From assembly GCA_029265355.1 (NCBI GenBank), contig JAJUJL010000016.1, positions 56,802 to 120,801 of the forward strand: a stretch of 64,000 nucleotides of DNA, in the 5' to 3' direction. Origin of the DNA: Chloroflexota bacterium. GTDB lineage: Bacteria; Chloroflexota; Anaerolineae; Anaerolineales; UBA4823. Each line of letters opens with the position of its first letter. The stretch's first letter is position 1. This document shows positions 1 through 9,089 of the stretch, one piece after another. The notes under the pieces are model-generated. The model did no database searches. It was not told the DNA's origin and saw nothing but the letters and a program-made list of their open reading frames with translations. The position numbers and the translations under genes are program-made.

Positions 1-320
1 TCAGACAGATCAGCATAGTTGCGGCGAAACCAGGTGTCCTCACGCTGCATGTACTGGTCGAACGAGCGCATGATACGGTCGTAGAACTCCAGAAACACTC
101 GGTTATTGGTGACCGCATTCAAGCGGGCGCGCTCAACCTGGCGCAAAAACAAGATTGGATTATGATACACTCTTTCCCACAAGGACCGGTCGATGCGGAT
201 GAAAAGCCGCTGTGCGTCATAGTTCCAGGTCCACCACAAGTTATAAGACAGTTCAGCCAGCCGGTTGATACGGCGAGGTAAACTAAAATGGTTCGGTAGC
301 TGAGAACGAAAGGTCTTCAT
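1..320 (-). CDS. glgP: Alpha-glucan (glycogen) phosphorylase, N-terminal fragment
   Basis: This gene is cut by the window edge and is missing from the ORF track. Reading the minus strand from the ATG at 320 gives about 106 residues beginning MKTFRSQLPNHFSLPRRIN and containing LAELSYNLWWTWN. That stretch is typical of the DUF3417 domain that opens the bacterial/archaeal type of alpha-glucan phosphorylase, which releases glucose-1-phosphate from glycogen or maltodextrin in the cytoplasm. The catalytic and PLP-binding part lies outside the window. It is transcribed away from lutA across a roughly 215-base divergent spacer. The family assignment is from memory of the domain and only the N-terminus can be judged. 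Confidence 0.8.
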   Translation of the reverse strand, partial: MKTFRSQLPNHFSLPRRINRLAELSYNLWWTWNYDAQRLFIRIDRSLWERVYHNPILFLRQVERARLNAVTNNRVFLEFYDRIMRSFDQYMQREDTWFRRNYADLS

Positions 321-434
321 TCACAAATCTCACTTCAATTTTCGAGTTTATTGGCAGCGTAATAATTCAAAACTGCCTGGCTGAATACGAGCCGGAAACA
401 ATCTTACCACAACACAAGCACATAATTGTTTGCC

Positions 435-463
435 TTGCCGAGCGAGACTTGAAACGATACAAT
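435..463 (+). promoter_or_regulatory. Predicted sigma-70-type promoter of the lut operon
   Basis: TTGCCG and TACAAT are separated by 17 bases. Transcription would begin near 470, giving a leader of about 66 bases before the ATG at 536. The TTG at 449 used by the ORF track would lie inside the promoter, which argues for the ATG at 536. The boxes are imperfect, so this is a prediction. Confidence 0.5.
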
Positions 464-535
464 AAGCATCGCCAGGTGAAAAGGCCTGGGTTGTCCGATT
501 ATCCTACCCTAAACTTCCCCAGTGAGTCCTGGACC

Positions 536-1297
536 ATGAAACCGATCGCACAACTGTTCGTCACATGCATCGTCGATACTCTCTACCCGCAAATCGGTGA
601 AGCAGTCGTCGATGTGCTGGAACGCGCCGGTGTGCAGGTTCAATTCCCCGTTGAACAAACCTGCTGTGGGCAACCGGCTTTCAATGCTGGCCTGAGAGAT
701 CAGGCGCGGCCGATGGCCATGCACACGATTGGCATCTTCGAAGACACACCTGGCTCCGTGGTCGTTCCCTCAGGCTCCTGCGCGGCGATGATCCGCCATG
801 GTTACCTGGAATTGTTCGCTGGCGACCCGGCCTGGTTGGAACGCGCCCGTAAGCTGGCAGCGCGCACCTTTGAATTCAGCGAGTATCTGGTCGATGTCTT
901 GGGTATCACCGACGTCGGCGCTTCCTTTCCGGGGCGGTTGACCTACCATGCCTCCTGTCATCAGCTGCGCGATCTCAAGGTTAAAGAGCAGCCCAGGCTG
1001 CTATTGCAATCCGTTCGCTCTTCCGGTTTCGTAGAACTCCCCGAATCCCAGGATTGCTGTGGGTTTGGCGGCGTTTTTTCAGTGGAACACCCGGAATTGT
1101 CCGCTGCGATGCTGGAAAGAAAGATCCACAACATTGCCAAGAGCCAGGCGGATGTGGTGGTAGCCTGTGACGCTGGCTGCATCATTCACATCAATGGCGG
1201 ATTGCAGCGCCAGGGGCTTCCAGGCTGCGCCATGCACCTGGCGGAAATACTCAACTTGCGATCGAACAGCCGGAAAACCAACGAACATGAAGCCTGA
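536..1297 (+). CDS. lutA: LutA-like (Fe-S)-binding lactate utilisation protein
   Basis: This is a 253-residue protein with two cysteine-rich CCG domains: a first half with FVTCIVD and QTCCGQPAFN, and a second half with ASCHQLRD and DCCGFGG followed by CDAGC. This is the layout of LutA/GlcF-type subunits, which carry Fe-S or heterodisulfide-reductase-like centres and take part in L-lactate oxidation to pyruvate. The start was moved from the TTG at 449 to the ATG at 536, because family members begin directly before the FVTC motif and the predicted promoter overlaps the TTG. It overlaps the next gene by 11 bases, so translational coupling is likely. Electron acceptors cannot be read from the sequence. 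Confidence 0.85.
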   Translation: MKPIAQLFVTCIVDTLYPQIGEAVVDVLERAGVQVQFPVEQTCCGQPAFNAGLRDQARPMAMHTIGIFEDTPGSVVVPSGSCAAMIRHGYLELFAGDPAWLERARKLAARTFEFSEYLVDVLGITDVGASFPGRLTYHASCHQLRDLKVKEQPRLLLQSVRSSGFVELPESQDCCGFGGVFSVEHPELSAAMLERKIHNIAKSQADVVVACDAGCIIHINGGLQRQGLPGCAMHLAEILNLRSNSRKTNEHEA

Positions 1298-3398
1298 AGC
1301 TTTCACCCAACAAATCCAAAAGGCGCTTGCCAATCCTGAGCTTCAAGCAGCCCTGGACGCCAACGCTGAGCGGCGCATCCTCGCGGGACAACAATCGCGC
1401 GCCTCGCTCCCCGAACCCTGGGAAGTGATGCGCCGTAAAGCCCATGCAGTGCGTTCCGAAGTCATTGAAAACCTGGATACCTACCTGGAGCAGTTCACCG
1501 CCATGCTGTCTCAAAATGGCGTCGTCGTCCATCGCGCCAAAGATGCCAGCCAGGCAGCCCAGATCGTTCTGCAGATCGCGCAAAGCCACCAGGTGCGCCT
1601 CGTAGCTAAATCGAAAAGCATGGTCAGCGAGGAGATCGAGCTCAACCATGTGCTCGAAGCGGCCGGCATCGAGGTGGTGGAAACCGACCTGGGCGAGTAT
1701 ATCGTACAACTGCGCCATGAGCGCCCTGCTCACATCATCACTCCAGCCGTGCACCTGCGACGACGCGAGGTTGGGCAGACCTTCCACGAAAAATTGGGCA
1801 TACCGCTCACCGAAGATATTCCCACGCTGACCTCGGTTGCCCGCCAGCGATTGCGCCAGGTATTCTTGCAGGCTGGAATGGGCGTCTCGGGGGTCAATTT
1901 TGGTGTCGCCGAAACTGGTACACTGTGCATGGTGACCAACGAGGGCAATGGGCGCATGTGCACCACACTGCCCCGCATTCACGTGGCGTTGATGGGTCTC
2001 GAGCGACTGGTGCCAACCCTGGATGACCTGGCGCTGATGCTATACCTGTTACCCCGCTCTGCCACGGGGCAGAAACTGACGGTATATACCAGCCTGATGC
2101 ATAGCCCGCGCCGCCCGGGAGATCCAGACGGGCCGCAGGAACGCCACCTGGTGCTGGTGGACAATGGCCGATCTGCCATGCGCCAGTCGCCGCTCTCCGA
2201 AGCGCTGCTGTGTATTCGCTGCGGTGCGTGCATCAACGCCTGCCCGATCTTTCGCGAAATCGGTGGGCATGGCTACGCTGGGGTAGCTGGCGGCAGCAGC
2301 ACCTACCCAGGCCCCATCGGCTCTGTCGTGGCGCCAGGCCTCTTCGGACAAGAATCCTTTGGACATTTAGCTCGCGCCTCCACACTGTGCGGCGCTTGCA
2401 AAGAAGTCTGTCCAGTCGATATCGATCTGCCAAAGTTGCTGCTTCGCGTGCGCGCCGGGATGACCCCCGCTGCTGTCCAACAAAAACCGCCCGCGCCCCC
2501 ATCCAATGCCCCCAAACCGGTGCGCACCGGTGTGCGTCTTTTTGCCTGGTTTGCTTCGTCCCGCGGGCGGTTTGTCCTGGCGCAAAAAGCCGCTGCCCTG
2601 GTTACTCGGTTGGCGGCTCCATTTCTGCGCACATCTTTTGGAGAGTGGATACGCTTGCCCGCTTTCACGGGCTGGGGCTATAGCAAAGATTTCCCAATTC
2701 CCGCCAGTCGCACCTTCCGCGACCGTTTTGCCTCCCGGCAAGCTTTGAAAATCGAGATTTCGAGCACCGGCTCAGAATTGCCTGTCCAGCACACCATCCC
2801 AGATCAAACGGCAGAATCAAGCTCGGTTTCTTCCAGACTTCCTGAAATCGCATCACAGGAGCTGACCACCCGCTTTGCCAATGAATTAGAAGCCCTGGGT
2901 GGCAAGGTTAGCTTTTGCACTCCGCAGGAACTGGCTTCTCACCTCTCATCCTTGCTCAGAGAGCGCAACATTCAGCGTATTCAATCCTGGGAGGCGAGCT
3001 CACTGCCGGAAGATTTGTTCAACCAATTGCAAGCCTCTGGTATCGAGATCAGTTGTGAACCCGACCCACAGGCGCAGGCAGGCTTGACCGGGGCGCTGGC
3101 TGGCATAGCCGAAACCGGAACCCTGGTGCTCACCAGCGGGCTCGGCAAGGCGCTCACCGCCTCCCTGCTGGCGCCTCTGCACATCGCCATCTTACGCGCC
3201 AGCGATATCTGCGCAAACCTGCCGCAAGCGCTCGCCCTGCCCGAAGTACAACAATCTCCGGCTGCGGTCCTGATCAGCGGCCCCTCCCGCACTGCGGATA
3301 TTGAAATGACGCTGACTATCGGCGTGCATGGCCCTGGAGAGCTTCATGTCATTTGCCTGAAAACACCTGATGAAAATGTGGCAAAACACAATTTATAG
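1287..3398 (+). CDS. lutB/lutC: Fused LutB-LutC lactate utilisation iron-sulfur protein
   Basis: This is a 703-residue protein. Residues about 1-480 match LutB/LldF: a LUD domain with the GVAETGTL motif, then two ferredoxin-type clusters, C309-x2-C312-x2-C315-x3-C319 and C368-x2-C371-x3-C375-P. After a proline-rich linker, residues about 560-700 form a second LUD domain with AGIAETGTLVL, as in the separate LutC protein. The two subunits are therefore joined in one chain, whereas the classic lutABC operon encodes three proteins. The chosen start (MKPEAFTQQ) lies inside the end of lutA, and the longer ORF start at 1167 would be out-of-frame lutA sequence. The protein acts with LutA in oxidising L-lactate, probably passing electrons to quinone. 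The fusion looks genuine because both halves are intact and no stop or frameshift separates them. Confidence 0.88.
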   Translation: MKPEAFTQQIQKALANPELQAALDANAERRILAGQQSRASLPEPWEVMRRKAHAVRSEVIENLDTYLEQFTAMLSQNGVVVHRAKDASQAAQIVLQIAQSHQVRLVAKSKSMVSEEIELNHVLEAAGIEVVETDLGEYIVQLRHERPAHIITPAVHLRRREVGQTFHEKLGIPLTEDIPTLTSVARQRLRQVFLQAGMGVSGVNFGVAETGTLCMVTNEGNGRMCTTLPRIHVALMGLERLVPTLDDLALMLYLLPRSATGQKLTVYTSLMHSPRRPGDPDGPQERHLVLVDNGRSAMRQSPLSEALLCIRCGACINACPIFREIGGHGYAGVAGGSSTYPGPIGSVVAPGLFGQESFGHLARASTLCGACKEVCPVDIDLPKLLLRVRAGMTPAAVQQKPPAPPSNAPKPVRTGVRLFAWFASSRGRFVLAQKAAALVTRLAAPFLRTSFGEWIRLPAFTGWGYSKDFPIPASRTFRDRFASRQALKIEISSTGSELPVQHTIPDQTAESSSVSSRLPEIASQELTTRFANELEALGGKVSFCTPQELASHLSSLLRERNIQRIQSWEASSLPEDLFNQLQASGIEISCEPDPQAQAGLTGALAGIAETGTLVLTSGLGKALTASLLAPLHIAILRASDICANLPQALALPEVQQSPAAVLISGPSRTADIEMTLTIGVHGPGELHVICLKTPDENVAKHNL

Positions 3399-3407
3399 GT
3401 CACTTTT

Positions 3408-3438
3408 TTTACATAGTTGAAGGTATTTCGGGTAAAAT
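3408..3438 (+). promoter_or_regulatory. Weak predicted promoter of the protease gene
   Basis: TTTACA and TAAAAT are spaced by 19 bases, longer than ideal. The leader to the ATG at 3500 would be about 55 bases and contains an AAAGGAG ribosome binding site about 12 bases before the start. The spacing makes the -35 assignment uncertain. Confidence 0.35.
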
Positions 3439-3499
3439 GTGTTTACCGTTCTCAGATGAGCATTATCCATTTTCCCGCCCCAAAGGAGACTAACCTGCC

Positions 3500-5251
3500 A
3501 TGCACCAAAGAATATTCAAACCATTCTTCTGGTTAGCGATTCTGGTCAGCATTGTGAGCATCGCTTGCAACCTTGGCACGGCTGCCACACCCTCTCCAGA
3601 ACCGCCGACCCAGGCGCCCGCCGCGCCCACCGACACATCCGCCCCACCTCCGCCCACCCAAGCCCCCACAGAAGCGCCGACCGCGGCGCCCACCGCCGAG
3701 CCAAAATCAGGTGCAATCTCATCCCTGACCGACGCCAAGCAGGCCATCATCCAGATCGAAGCCCAGGGCACATTCATCGACCCAGAAGTTGGCCTGGTAT
3801 TGAATGCCGCCGGTCGCGGCTCGGGTTTCATCATCGATCCATCCGGCCTGGCAGTCACCAATAACCATGTCGTCACCGGATCGGCTCTGATCAAGGTGCG
3901 CATTGCCGGAGAGGACGAGGTTCGCAACGCTCGCCTGGTGGCCGTATCAGAATGCTCTGACCTGGCCGTCATTGATATCGATGGCGACGGGTATCCTTAC
4001 CTGGAATGGAACAGCGATCCCATCGACGTTGGGCAGGAGATCTATGTGGCAGGTTTCCCACTGGGGGATCCGGAATACACCCTCACCAAAGGCGTGATCT
4101 CCAAAGCCAAAGCCAACGGTGAGACCAGTTGGGCTTCGGTGGATTCGGTCATCGAGTATGATGCCAATGCGCTACCCGGCAATTCCGGCGGCCCGGTGCT
4201 GGATCCAAACGCGGGCGTCGTGGGTATTCACTATGCTGGAAACCGCAACACGCGCCAATCCTTCGGCATCTCACGCGATATCGCCAGAGAGGTGATCGAT
4301 GAGCTGAAGACCGGAAACAACCTGGACAGCCTGGGTGTCAATGGACAGGCGGTTTCCAATGAAGACGGTTCTCTAACCGGCATCTGGGTGTCCTCTGTTC
4401 AGTCTGGCTCGCCTGCAGACAAGGCCGGCGTGGCCGCCGGCGATATCCTGTACCAGATGGAAAACCTGGTGCTGGCGACAGACGGCACAATGTCCGATTA
4501 CTGTGATATCTTGCGCAGCCATGATCCCTCCGATACCCTCAGCCTGACCGTTATCCGCTGGGCTACAGGCGAGCTGCTCGAGGGCCAGATCAATGGTCGC
4601 GAGTTGGCGGTCACCGGCACTTTTGGCTCATCCAGCAGCGGCGGACAGACTTCCCAGAGCGGAGACTACTACAACTTCGATGCCAGCGCCAGCGGCGACA
4701 TCGCCTACAGTTCGGAGTTCGATGGCGGGCTCGAGGATTGGGATTTCTTCTTGACCAGCGGAAACGACAGCGGCTATTCCGCAACCACGCAGAACAGCAC
4801 GCTGCGCCTGGAGATCGATCGCACCAATACCTGGGTTTACTTCGTCAACAACCAGATCGAGATGGCAGATATCCGCATCGACACCAGCGTCGAGAACCTG
4901 GGGCGCAACAATAACAACGTCAGCTTGATCTGTCGCTACAACGATCGCGGCTGGTACGAATTCAATATCGCCAACAACGGCACCTATTCGATCCTGCGCT
5001 ACAATACCAGCACCAACCAGTACACCGCGCTGTTCTCGGGAGGCTCGCGCGCCATTCGCACCGGCCTGGACACCAATGAATATACCGCCGTCTGTTCTGG
5101 TGAAGACCTCTCCCTGTATATTAACGGCGTAGAAACTCGCACTGTCAGCGATCGACAGTTCGATTCCGGCCTGGCTGGTCTCTCGATCTCTTCTTTCGAT
5201 GTCACACCTATCATCGCGGAGATCGACTACGTCACCTTTAGCATCCCCTGA
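3500..5251 (+). CDS. HtrA/DegP-like serine protease lipoprotein with C-terminal extra domain
   Basis: This is a 583-residue predicted lipoprotein. A signal peptide ends in the lipobox SIAC with Cys23, followed by a low-complexity Pro/Ala/Thr linker (residues 27-72) that would hold the enzyme away from the membrane. The trypsin-like S1C domain has the triad His123 (TNNHVV), Asp154 (CSDLAV) and Ser229 (LPGNSGGP). A PDZ domain follows at about 275-360, with GSPADKAGVAAGDIL. The last ~180 residues, after a Ser/Gly-rich linker, resemble a jelly-roll, LamG or DUF1080-like beta domain (FDGGLEDWDFF near its start) that could bind a polysaccharide or protein ligand. Members of this family degrade or refold damaged extracytoplasmic proteins. 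It stands alone, with its own promoter and a strong terminator. The identity of the C-terminal domain is an inference. Confidence 0.85.
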   Translation: MHQRIFKPFFWLAILVSIVSIACNLGTAATPSPEPPTQAPAAPTDTSAPPPPTQAPTEAPTAAPTAEPKSGAISSLTDAKQAIIQIEAQGTFIDPEVGLVLNAAGRGSGFIIDPSGLAVTNNHVVTGSALIKVRIAGEDEVRNARLVAVSECSDLAVIDIDGDGYPYLEWNSDPIDVGQEIYVAGFPLGDPEYTLTKGVISKAKANGETSWASVDSVIEYDANALPGNSGGPVLDPNAGVVGIHYAGNRNTRQSFGISRDIAREVIDELKTGNNLDSLGVNGQAVSNEDGSLTGIWVSSVQSGSPADKAGVAAGDILYQMENLVLATDGTMSDYCDILRSHDPSDTLSLTVIRWATGELLEGQINGRELAVTGTFGSSSSGGQTSQSGDYYNFDASASGDIAYSSEFDGGLEDWDFFLTSGNDSGYSATTQNSTLRLEIDRTNTWVYFVNNQIEMADIRIDTSVENLGRNNNNVSLICRYNDRGWYEFNIANNGTYSILRYNTSTNQYTALFSGGSRAIRTGLDTNEYTAVCSGEDLSLYINGVETRTVSDRQFDSGLAGLSISSFDVTPIIAEIDYVTFSIP

Positions 5252-5277
5252 GCCTCTCGCCTTTAACTTGAATCAAA

Positions 5278-5312
5278 CATCCGCTGGAGATCGCTCCAGC
5301 GGATGCTTTTTT
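5278..5312 (+). terminator. Intrinsic terminator after the protease gene
   Basis: A perfect 12-base-pair stem, CATCCGCTGGAG/CTCCAGCGGATG, with a 4-base loop is followed by CTTTTTT. It lies between the convergent protease and YpdA-like genes. The opposite strand has only a weak T-rich tail, so it mainly serves the plus strand. Confidence 0.9.
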
Positions 5313-5322
5313 CCTCCGCTGG

Positions 5323-6396
5323 TCAATTGGATTGAAACGTTTCGAGAGGCAGCTCATAGCGCCGCTCTGCTATCGTACCCAGCCTCTCTGGCCATTTGCC
5401 AGTTATGGCCTGAACAATCTTACCAACATGTTCGTGACTGTTTTCAATAAATAACCTGTAGCGCTTTTGAGTACCGGCGGCAGCCGTGCCCGCCAGGTAC
5501 AGACCGGGCACGTTGGTTTCCATTGTCTCCGGATTGTATTCCGGTACTTTGCGCGCCGTGTGCAGGCGCACCCCAGCACGCTCGAACAATTCGGAGGATT
5601 GGATAAAACCAGTCTGCAAAAGCACAAAATCAGCAGCATGCCGCAAAATTTCGCCATCTTGTTTTTGCAAAACCACGAATTCAGGCGTGATCTCGACTGG
5701 AATCGTGTTCGGATAAAACTGGATATTGCCCAGTTTAATCTGCGTCTGCAAGTCTGGCAACAAATGATTCTTGACAATCTCGGCATCAAAATCTGGCTGC
5801 CGGTATGAAATTGCCACCCGGCTTCCAGCGCGCCAGCAACGCAGCGCCGACTCCACGGCCGAGTTTCTTCCACCAACGATCAACAGCCTCATGCGAAAAT
5901 AGTCATGCGGATCTCTCAGCCTGTGGCTGACATGTTCCAGGTCTTCTCCTGGAATCCCCAACTTATTTGGCGCATGCATATCGCCAAACGCCAGCACCAG
6001 CTTCTCGCAAAAATACCAGCGCTTCCCAGATGGTTTGCTGGTGAGCAGATAGAAGCCATCCTGGACAGGGCGAATATCGATCACCGGCTCGTAGGTATTG
6101 ATTTGCAAATCGAACTGTTCAACCACGCTGCGCAGGTAAGCCAGGTATTGTTCGCCAGTTGCCCGCCCCTGGTTGGTATTCTGCAGCGGCACTCCCGAGA
6201 TCTCTATTCGCTCGCTGGTGCTAAAAAACTGGGTTTCACGCGGCCATTGGGAAATGACATGCCCGATCTGGCGCGCCTCAAAGTGCAGGTAATCCACCCC
6301 TGCGCATTTGAGCGCCACGGCCAGTTCCAGCCCTATCGGACCTGCGCCAACAATCGCGACCTTGGCCTTGCTTGCTGGTTGTATTTCTCCTGACAA
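5323..6396 (-). CDS. YpdA-like FAD/NAD(P)-binding oxidoreductase
   Basis: This is a 357-residue flavoprotein with a first dinucleotide-binding motif, [10 protein letters not shown], near residue 17 (FAD) and a second, [10 protein letters not shown], near residue 175 (NADPH). There is an ATG/GT-type FAD segment before the C-terminus (PGLYLAGTA). The order and spacing match the thioredoxin-reductase-like YpdA family, known in Firmicutes as bacillithiol-disulfide reductase. There is no CxxC redox pair, which fits YpdA and argues against thioredoxin reductase. The low-molecular-weight thiol used here is unknown. The start is a TTG at 6396, preceded by AGGGAG at about 8 bases. It follows the histidine kinase by 15 bases and is probably co-transcribed with it. 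A general monooxygenase-like role cannot be excluded. Confidence 0.75.
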   Translation of the reverse strand: MSGEIQPASKAKVAIVGAGPIGLELAVALKCAGVDYLHFEARQIGHVISQWPRETQFFSTSERIEISGVPLQNTNQGRATGEQYLAYLRSVVEQFDLQINTYEPVIDIRPVQDGFYLLTSKPSGKRWYFCEKLVLAFGDMHAPNKLGIPGEDLEHVSHRLRDPHDYFRMRLLIVGGRNSAVESALRCWRAGSRVAISYRQPDFDAEIVKNHLLPDLQTQIKLGNIQFYPNTIPVEITPEFVVLQKQDGEILRHAADFVLLQTGFIQSSELFERAGVRLHTARKVPEYNPETMETNVPGLYLAGTAAAGTQKRYRLFIENSHEHVGKIVQAITGKWPERLGTIAERRYELPLETFQSN

Positions 6397-6411
6397 TATT
6401 CACGCTCCCTG

Positions 6412-9048
6412 CTATTGCTCTAGCGCCATGGATATTTCATGCGCCAGTTGCTGCAAACCCACTGGTTTCTGCATCCATGCTCGCAAGCCCCGTTCCTTTA
6501 GGCGGTCGAGTTGCTGGTGCATTGGATGTCCGGTGAGCATGATGACCGGCACTGCAATACCACGGCGCTGGATTTCTTCAAACAGAGCCAGGCCACCCAT
6601 CAGCGGCATGACCACATCGGTCACAACCAGGGCGATCTGGTTGCCGAATTGCTCGAGGATCGCTAACGCCTCCACGCCGTTTGCTGCGGGCACCGATCGG
6701 TAGGTGAGCAATGTGAGACTATCTAGCAACGCCTGACGAGTGATTGCATCATCCTCAACCACCAATATCATCTGTCCGCTCCCCGCGGCTGGGAAAGCGA
6801 TTCCAGGCGCTGTTGATACAGGCTTCCCTCCAACCAGGGGCAAGTACAGACTAAAACAAGCCCCCCCTTGATCCAGATTTTCGACAAATATGTGCCCCTC
6901 GTGCTGTTTTACAATGCCATAGACCTGAGATAACCCCAGCCCCGTGCCATGACCAGGGCCTTTCGTGGTAAAGAAAGGCTCGAAGATGCGTGACATGAGA
7001 TGTTGAGGAATGCCTGGACCCGTGTCTCGAAATTCAATCAGCAGCCAGTTGCCGCCGGCAATCTCGCCGCAAGTGATACAGCGAACAGTTTCACTGGCTG
7101 GTAGCTGCGCCAGCTTCACTTGCAGCGTGCCGCCATCCAGCATAGCATCGCGAGCATTGAATGCCAGGTTCATGATCGCCTGTTGTATGCGGGTCAAGTC
7201 GGCGTTGACGTTGAAAACATCTGAGCCATACTGGAATTCCACCCTGATATTCTCTGGGAGGGTGCGCCGGAGCAGTTTCTCTTGATCTTTAAGCAGAGGC
7301 ACGAGGTTGACGGATGTGCGCTCCAGTATCGAACGCCGGCTAAAATCAAGAATCTGTTGGATCAAATCGGCGGCCCGGTGAGACTGTTGTAAAATCGTGC
7401 GCAGGCGTTCTCGCATCTCGGCCGGCGCGCTGGGCTCGGAGATCATCATCTCGGCGTATAACAAGATAACCGCCATGATATTGTTGAAATCATGCGCGAT
7501 GCCCGCGGCAAGTTGTCCCACTGCTGCAAGACGCTCTTGTTGTTGAATCCTGCGTTGAATGTCGCGCTGTTGAGTAGCATCCCGCAGGATCACCACCCAA
7601 CCCTCTGAGTGCGCCGGCGAACCAATTGGACGTGCCGCCAGCTCATAAATCTGCTCCTTATGGATGATCTCGTGCCATAGACCATCTGCTGGTTCCATCA
7701 ACAAATCACTCAATGAGAAAGTGCCAAGCGTCTCCAAAGGCTCTCCGGGATTGGCAGTTCCAAGCTCTCTCAGATAAATCTCTGCTACCGGATTGACCAG
7801 GCGAATCCGCCGGGATGCATCCAGCAGCATCAATCCATCCGGGACCGTATCCATAATCTGCTGGATCTGCCTGGCATGCTCCCGCACCTGTGCCATCAAA
7901 CGCTCACGCTCACGCTCTGCTTGTTTCCGCCCAGTGATGTCACGATAATTCAACACAAAACCCTGGATAGCGGGATCGTCCAGCGAATTTGAAGCGGTAA
8001 CCTGCAACCAGCGATAAGCCCCATCGTGATGGCGAAAACGCAGTTCACGTTCAGCATATCCACCCGGCGTTTGTAACAGCGCATCCAATTCAGCCTTGAT
8101 CATCTGCAAATCTTCAGGGTGGATAAATTCGAATATCTCTTTTTCGTTCAACTCATCTGGTGAATAACCCAGCATTGTCAATACCGTGCCACTGCTAAAA
8201 GTCAACCTGCCTTTCATATCCATCAGCGCGATCCCATCAGCGCTTCTCTCGATCATCGCTCTAAACCGGCCTTCGCTGATCTGCAGGTTGTGTTCCGCAG
8301 AGCGTAAATCTGCGACAGTGGCCTCCAATCCTGTGACCAGGGTTTGTATTTGTGAAGCCATGCGATTGAAGCTCAGCGCCAGCAATTCCAGTTCATCTTC
8401 CATCTCTTCTGGGTCGACCCGAGCAGAGAAATCTCCTTCACCTACCCGCCGTGCCGCCTGGGTCAGGCTGCCAATTGGCGCCCCGACGATCACCCAGATC
8501 GCCGCACCACCAATCAGTGAGATCAAGATCAAGCTCACGCCCAATTGCACGAGAGATGAACTTTCTAACTCGGACAGGTCTTGCCGGAACAGGTGCTGGC
8601 TAACCACCAATACCACAATTTGCTCCCGCCCGGGTATGCGTTGGGAAATCAAGAATTCATCCGTTTCACTATCCACCACAAACGAGCTTTCTTCAGCCAA
8701 AATTGGCGCCACGGTCTTAGCGGAATAAAGCTCCGTCATCGATCCAAACACCGGTTGGGCATCGGCGCTCAAAATCACACGGCCATCCAATGCTATCAGG
8801 TAAGCTGCCTGGCGAGCATCGGAAATGGATTTCAGCAAATCAACCTGAGATTGCTTTTCAGACATTTGGCCAAGGTGAATAGCCAGCATTCGCACGTCCT
8901 GGCGGTAGCGACGTTCGGCAAGATTCAGGAATGCTTCGGTGACATTCCGGCGCACAAAAACCGCCATCACAGCCAACGGCACTGTCGAGAGGAACAAGAA
9001 CCAGGTGATCAGGCGAAGACCCAGCGATCCGCGAAACCCTCGCTTCAT
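6412..9048 (-). CDS. Hybrid sensor histidine kinase with PAS domains and receiver
   Basis: This is an 878-residue membrane sensor kinase. Order of domains: membrane span at about 12-30; extracytoplasmic sensor region to about 165; second span (LGVSLILISLIGGAAIWVIV); HAMP at about 190-240; a PAS domain (RFRAMIERSADGIALMD) with a PAC segment; a second PAS domain (IMDTVPDGLMLLD); the HisKA dimerisation helix with the phospho-accepting His in GIAHDFNN; the HATPase_c domain with NLAFNARDAM, DTGPGIP and GTGLGLS; and a C-terminal receiver with VVEDD and phospho-accepting Asp in VVTDVVMP. The HDFNN form of the H-box is typical of hybrid kinases. No partner regulator lies beside it. The gene before it encodes a multi-span membrane protein and the one after it a flavoprotein, so a redox- or envelope-related signal is plausible but unproven. 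Confidence 0.93.
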   Translation of the reverse strand: MKRGFRGSLGLRLITWFLFLSTVPLAVMAVFVRRNVTEAFLNLAERRYRQDVRMLAIHLGQMSEKQSQVDLLKSISDARQAAYLIALDGRVILSADAQPVFGSMTELYSAKTVAPILAEESSFVVDSETDEFLISQRIPGREQIVVLVVSQHLFRQDLSELESSSLVQLGVSLILISLIGGAAIWVIVGAPIGSLTQAARRVGEGDFSARVDPEEMEDELELLALSFNRMASQIQTLVTGLEATVADLRSAEHNLQISEGRFRAMIERSADGIALMDMKGRLTFSSGTVLTMLGYSPDELNEKEIFEFIHPEDLQMIKAELDALLQTPGGYAERELRFRHHDGAYRWLQVTASNSLDDPAIQGFVLNYRDITGRKQAERERERLMAQVREHARQIQQIMDTVPDGLMLLDASRRIRLVNPVAEIYLRELGTANPGEPLETLGTFSLSDLLMEPADGLWHEIIHKEQIYELAARPIGSPAHSEGWVVILRDATQQRDIQRRIQQQERLAAVGQLAAGIAHDFNNIMAVILLYAEMMISEPSAPAEMRERLRTILQQSHRAADLIQQILDFSRRSILERTSVNLVPLLKDQEKLLRRTLPENIRVEFQYGSDVFNVNADLTRIQQAIMNLAFNARDAMLDGGTLQVKLAQLPASETVRCITCGEIAGGNWLLIEFRDTGPGIPQHLMSRIFEPFFTTKGPGHGTGLGLSQVYGIVKQHEGHIFVENLDQGGACFSLYLPLVGGKPVSTAPGIAFPAAGSGQMILVVEDDAITRQALLDSLTLLTYRSVPAANGVEALAILEQFGNQIALVVTDVVMPLMGGLALFEEIQRRGIAVPVIMLTGHPMHQQLDRLKERGLRAWMQKPVGLQQLAHEISMALEQ

Positions 9049-9089
9049 CTCTCTCAGCTCAAGACGATCAACTCAAAAACGAGGCCAGT

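Noticed and set aside
449-535. TTG start of the lutA ORF
   Set aside because: It lies inside the predicted promoter, has no ribosome binding site, and the family core begins right after the ATG at 536.
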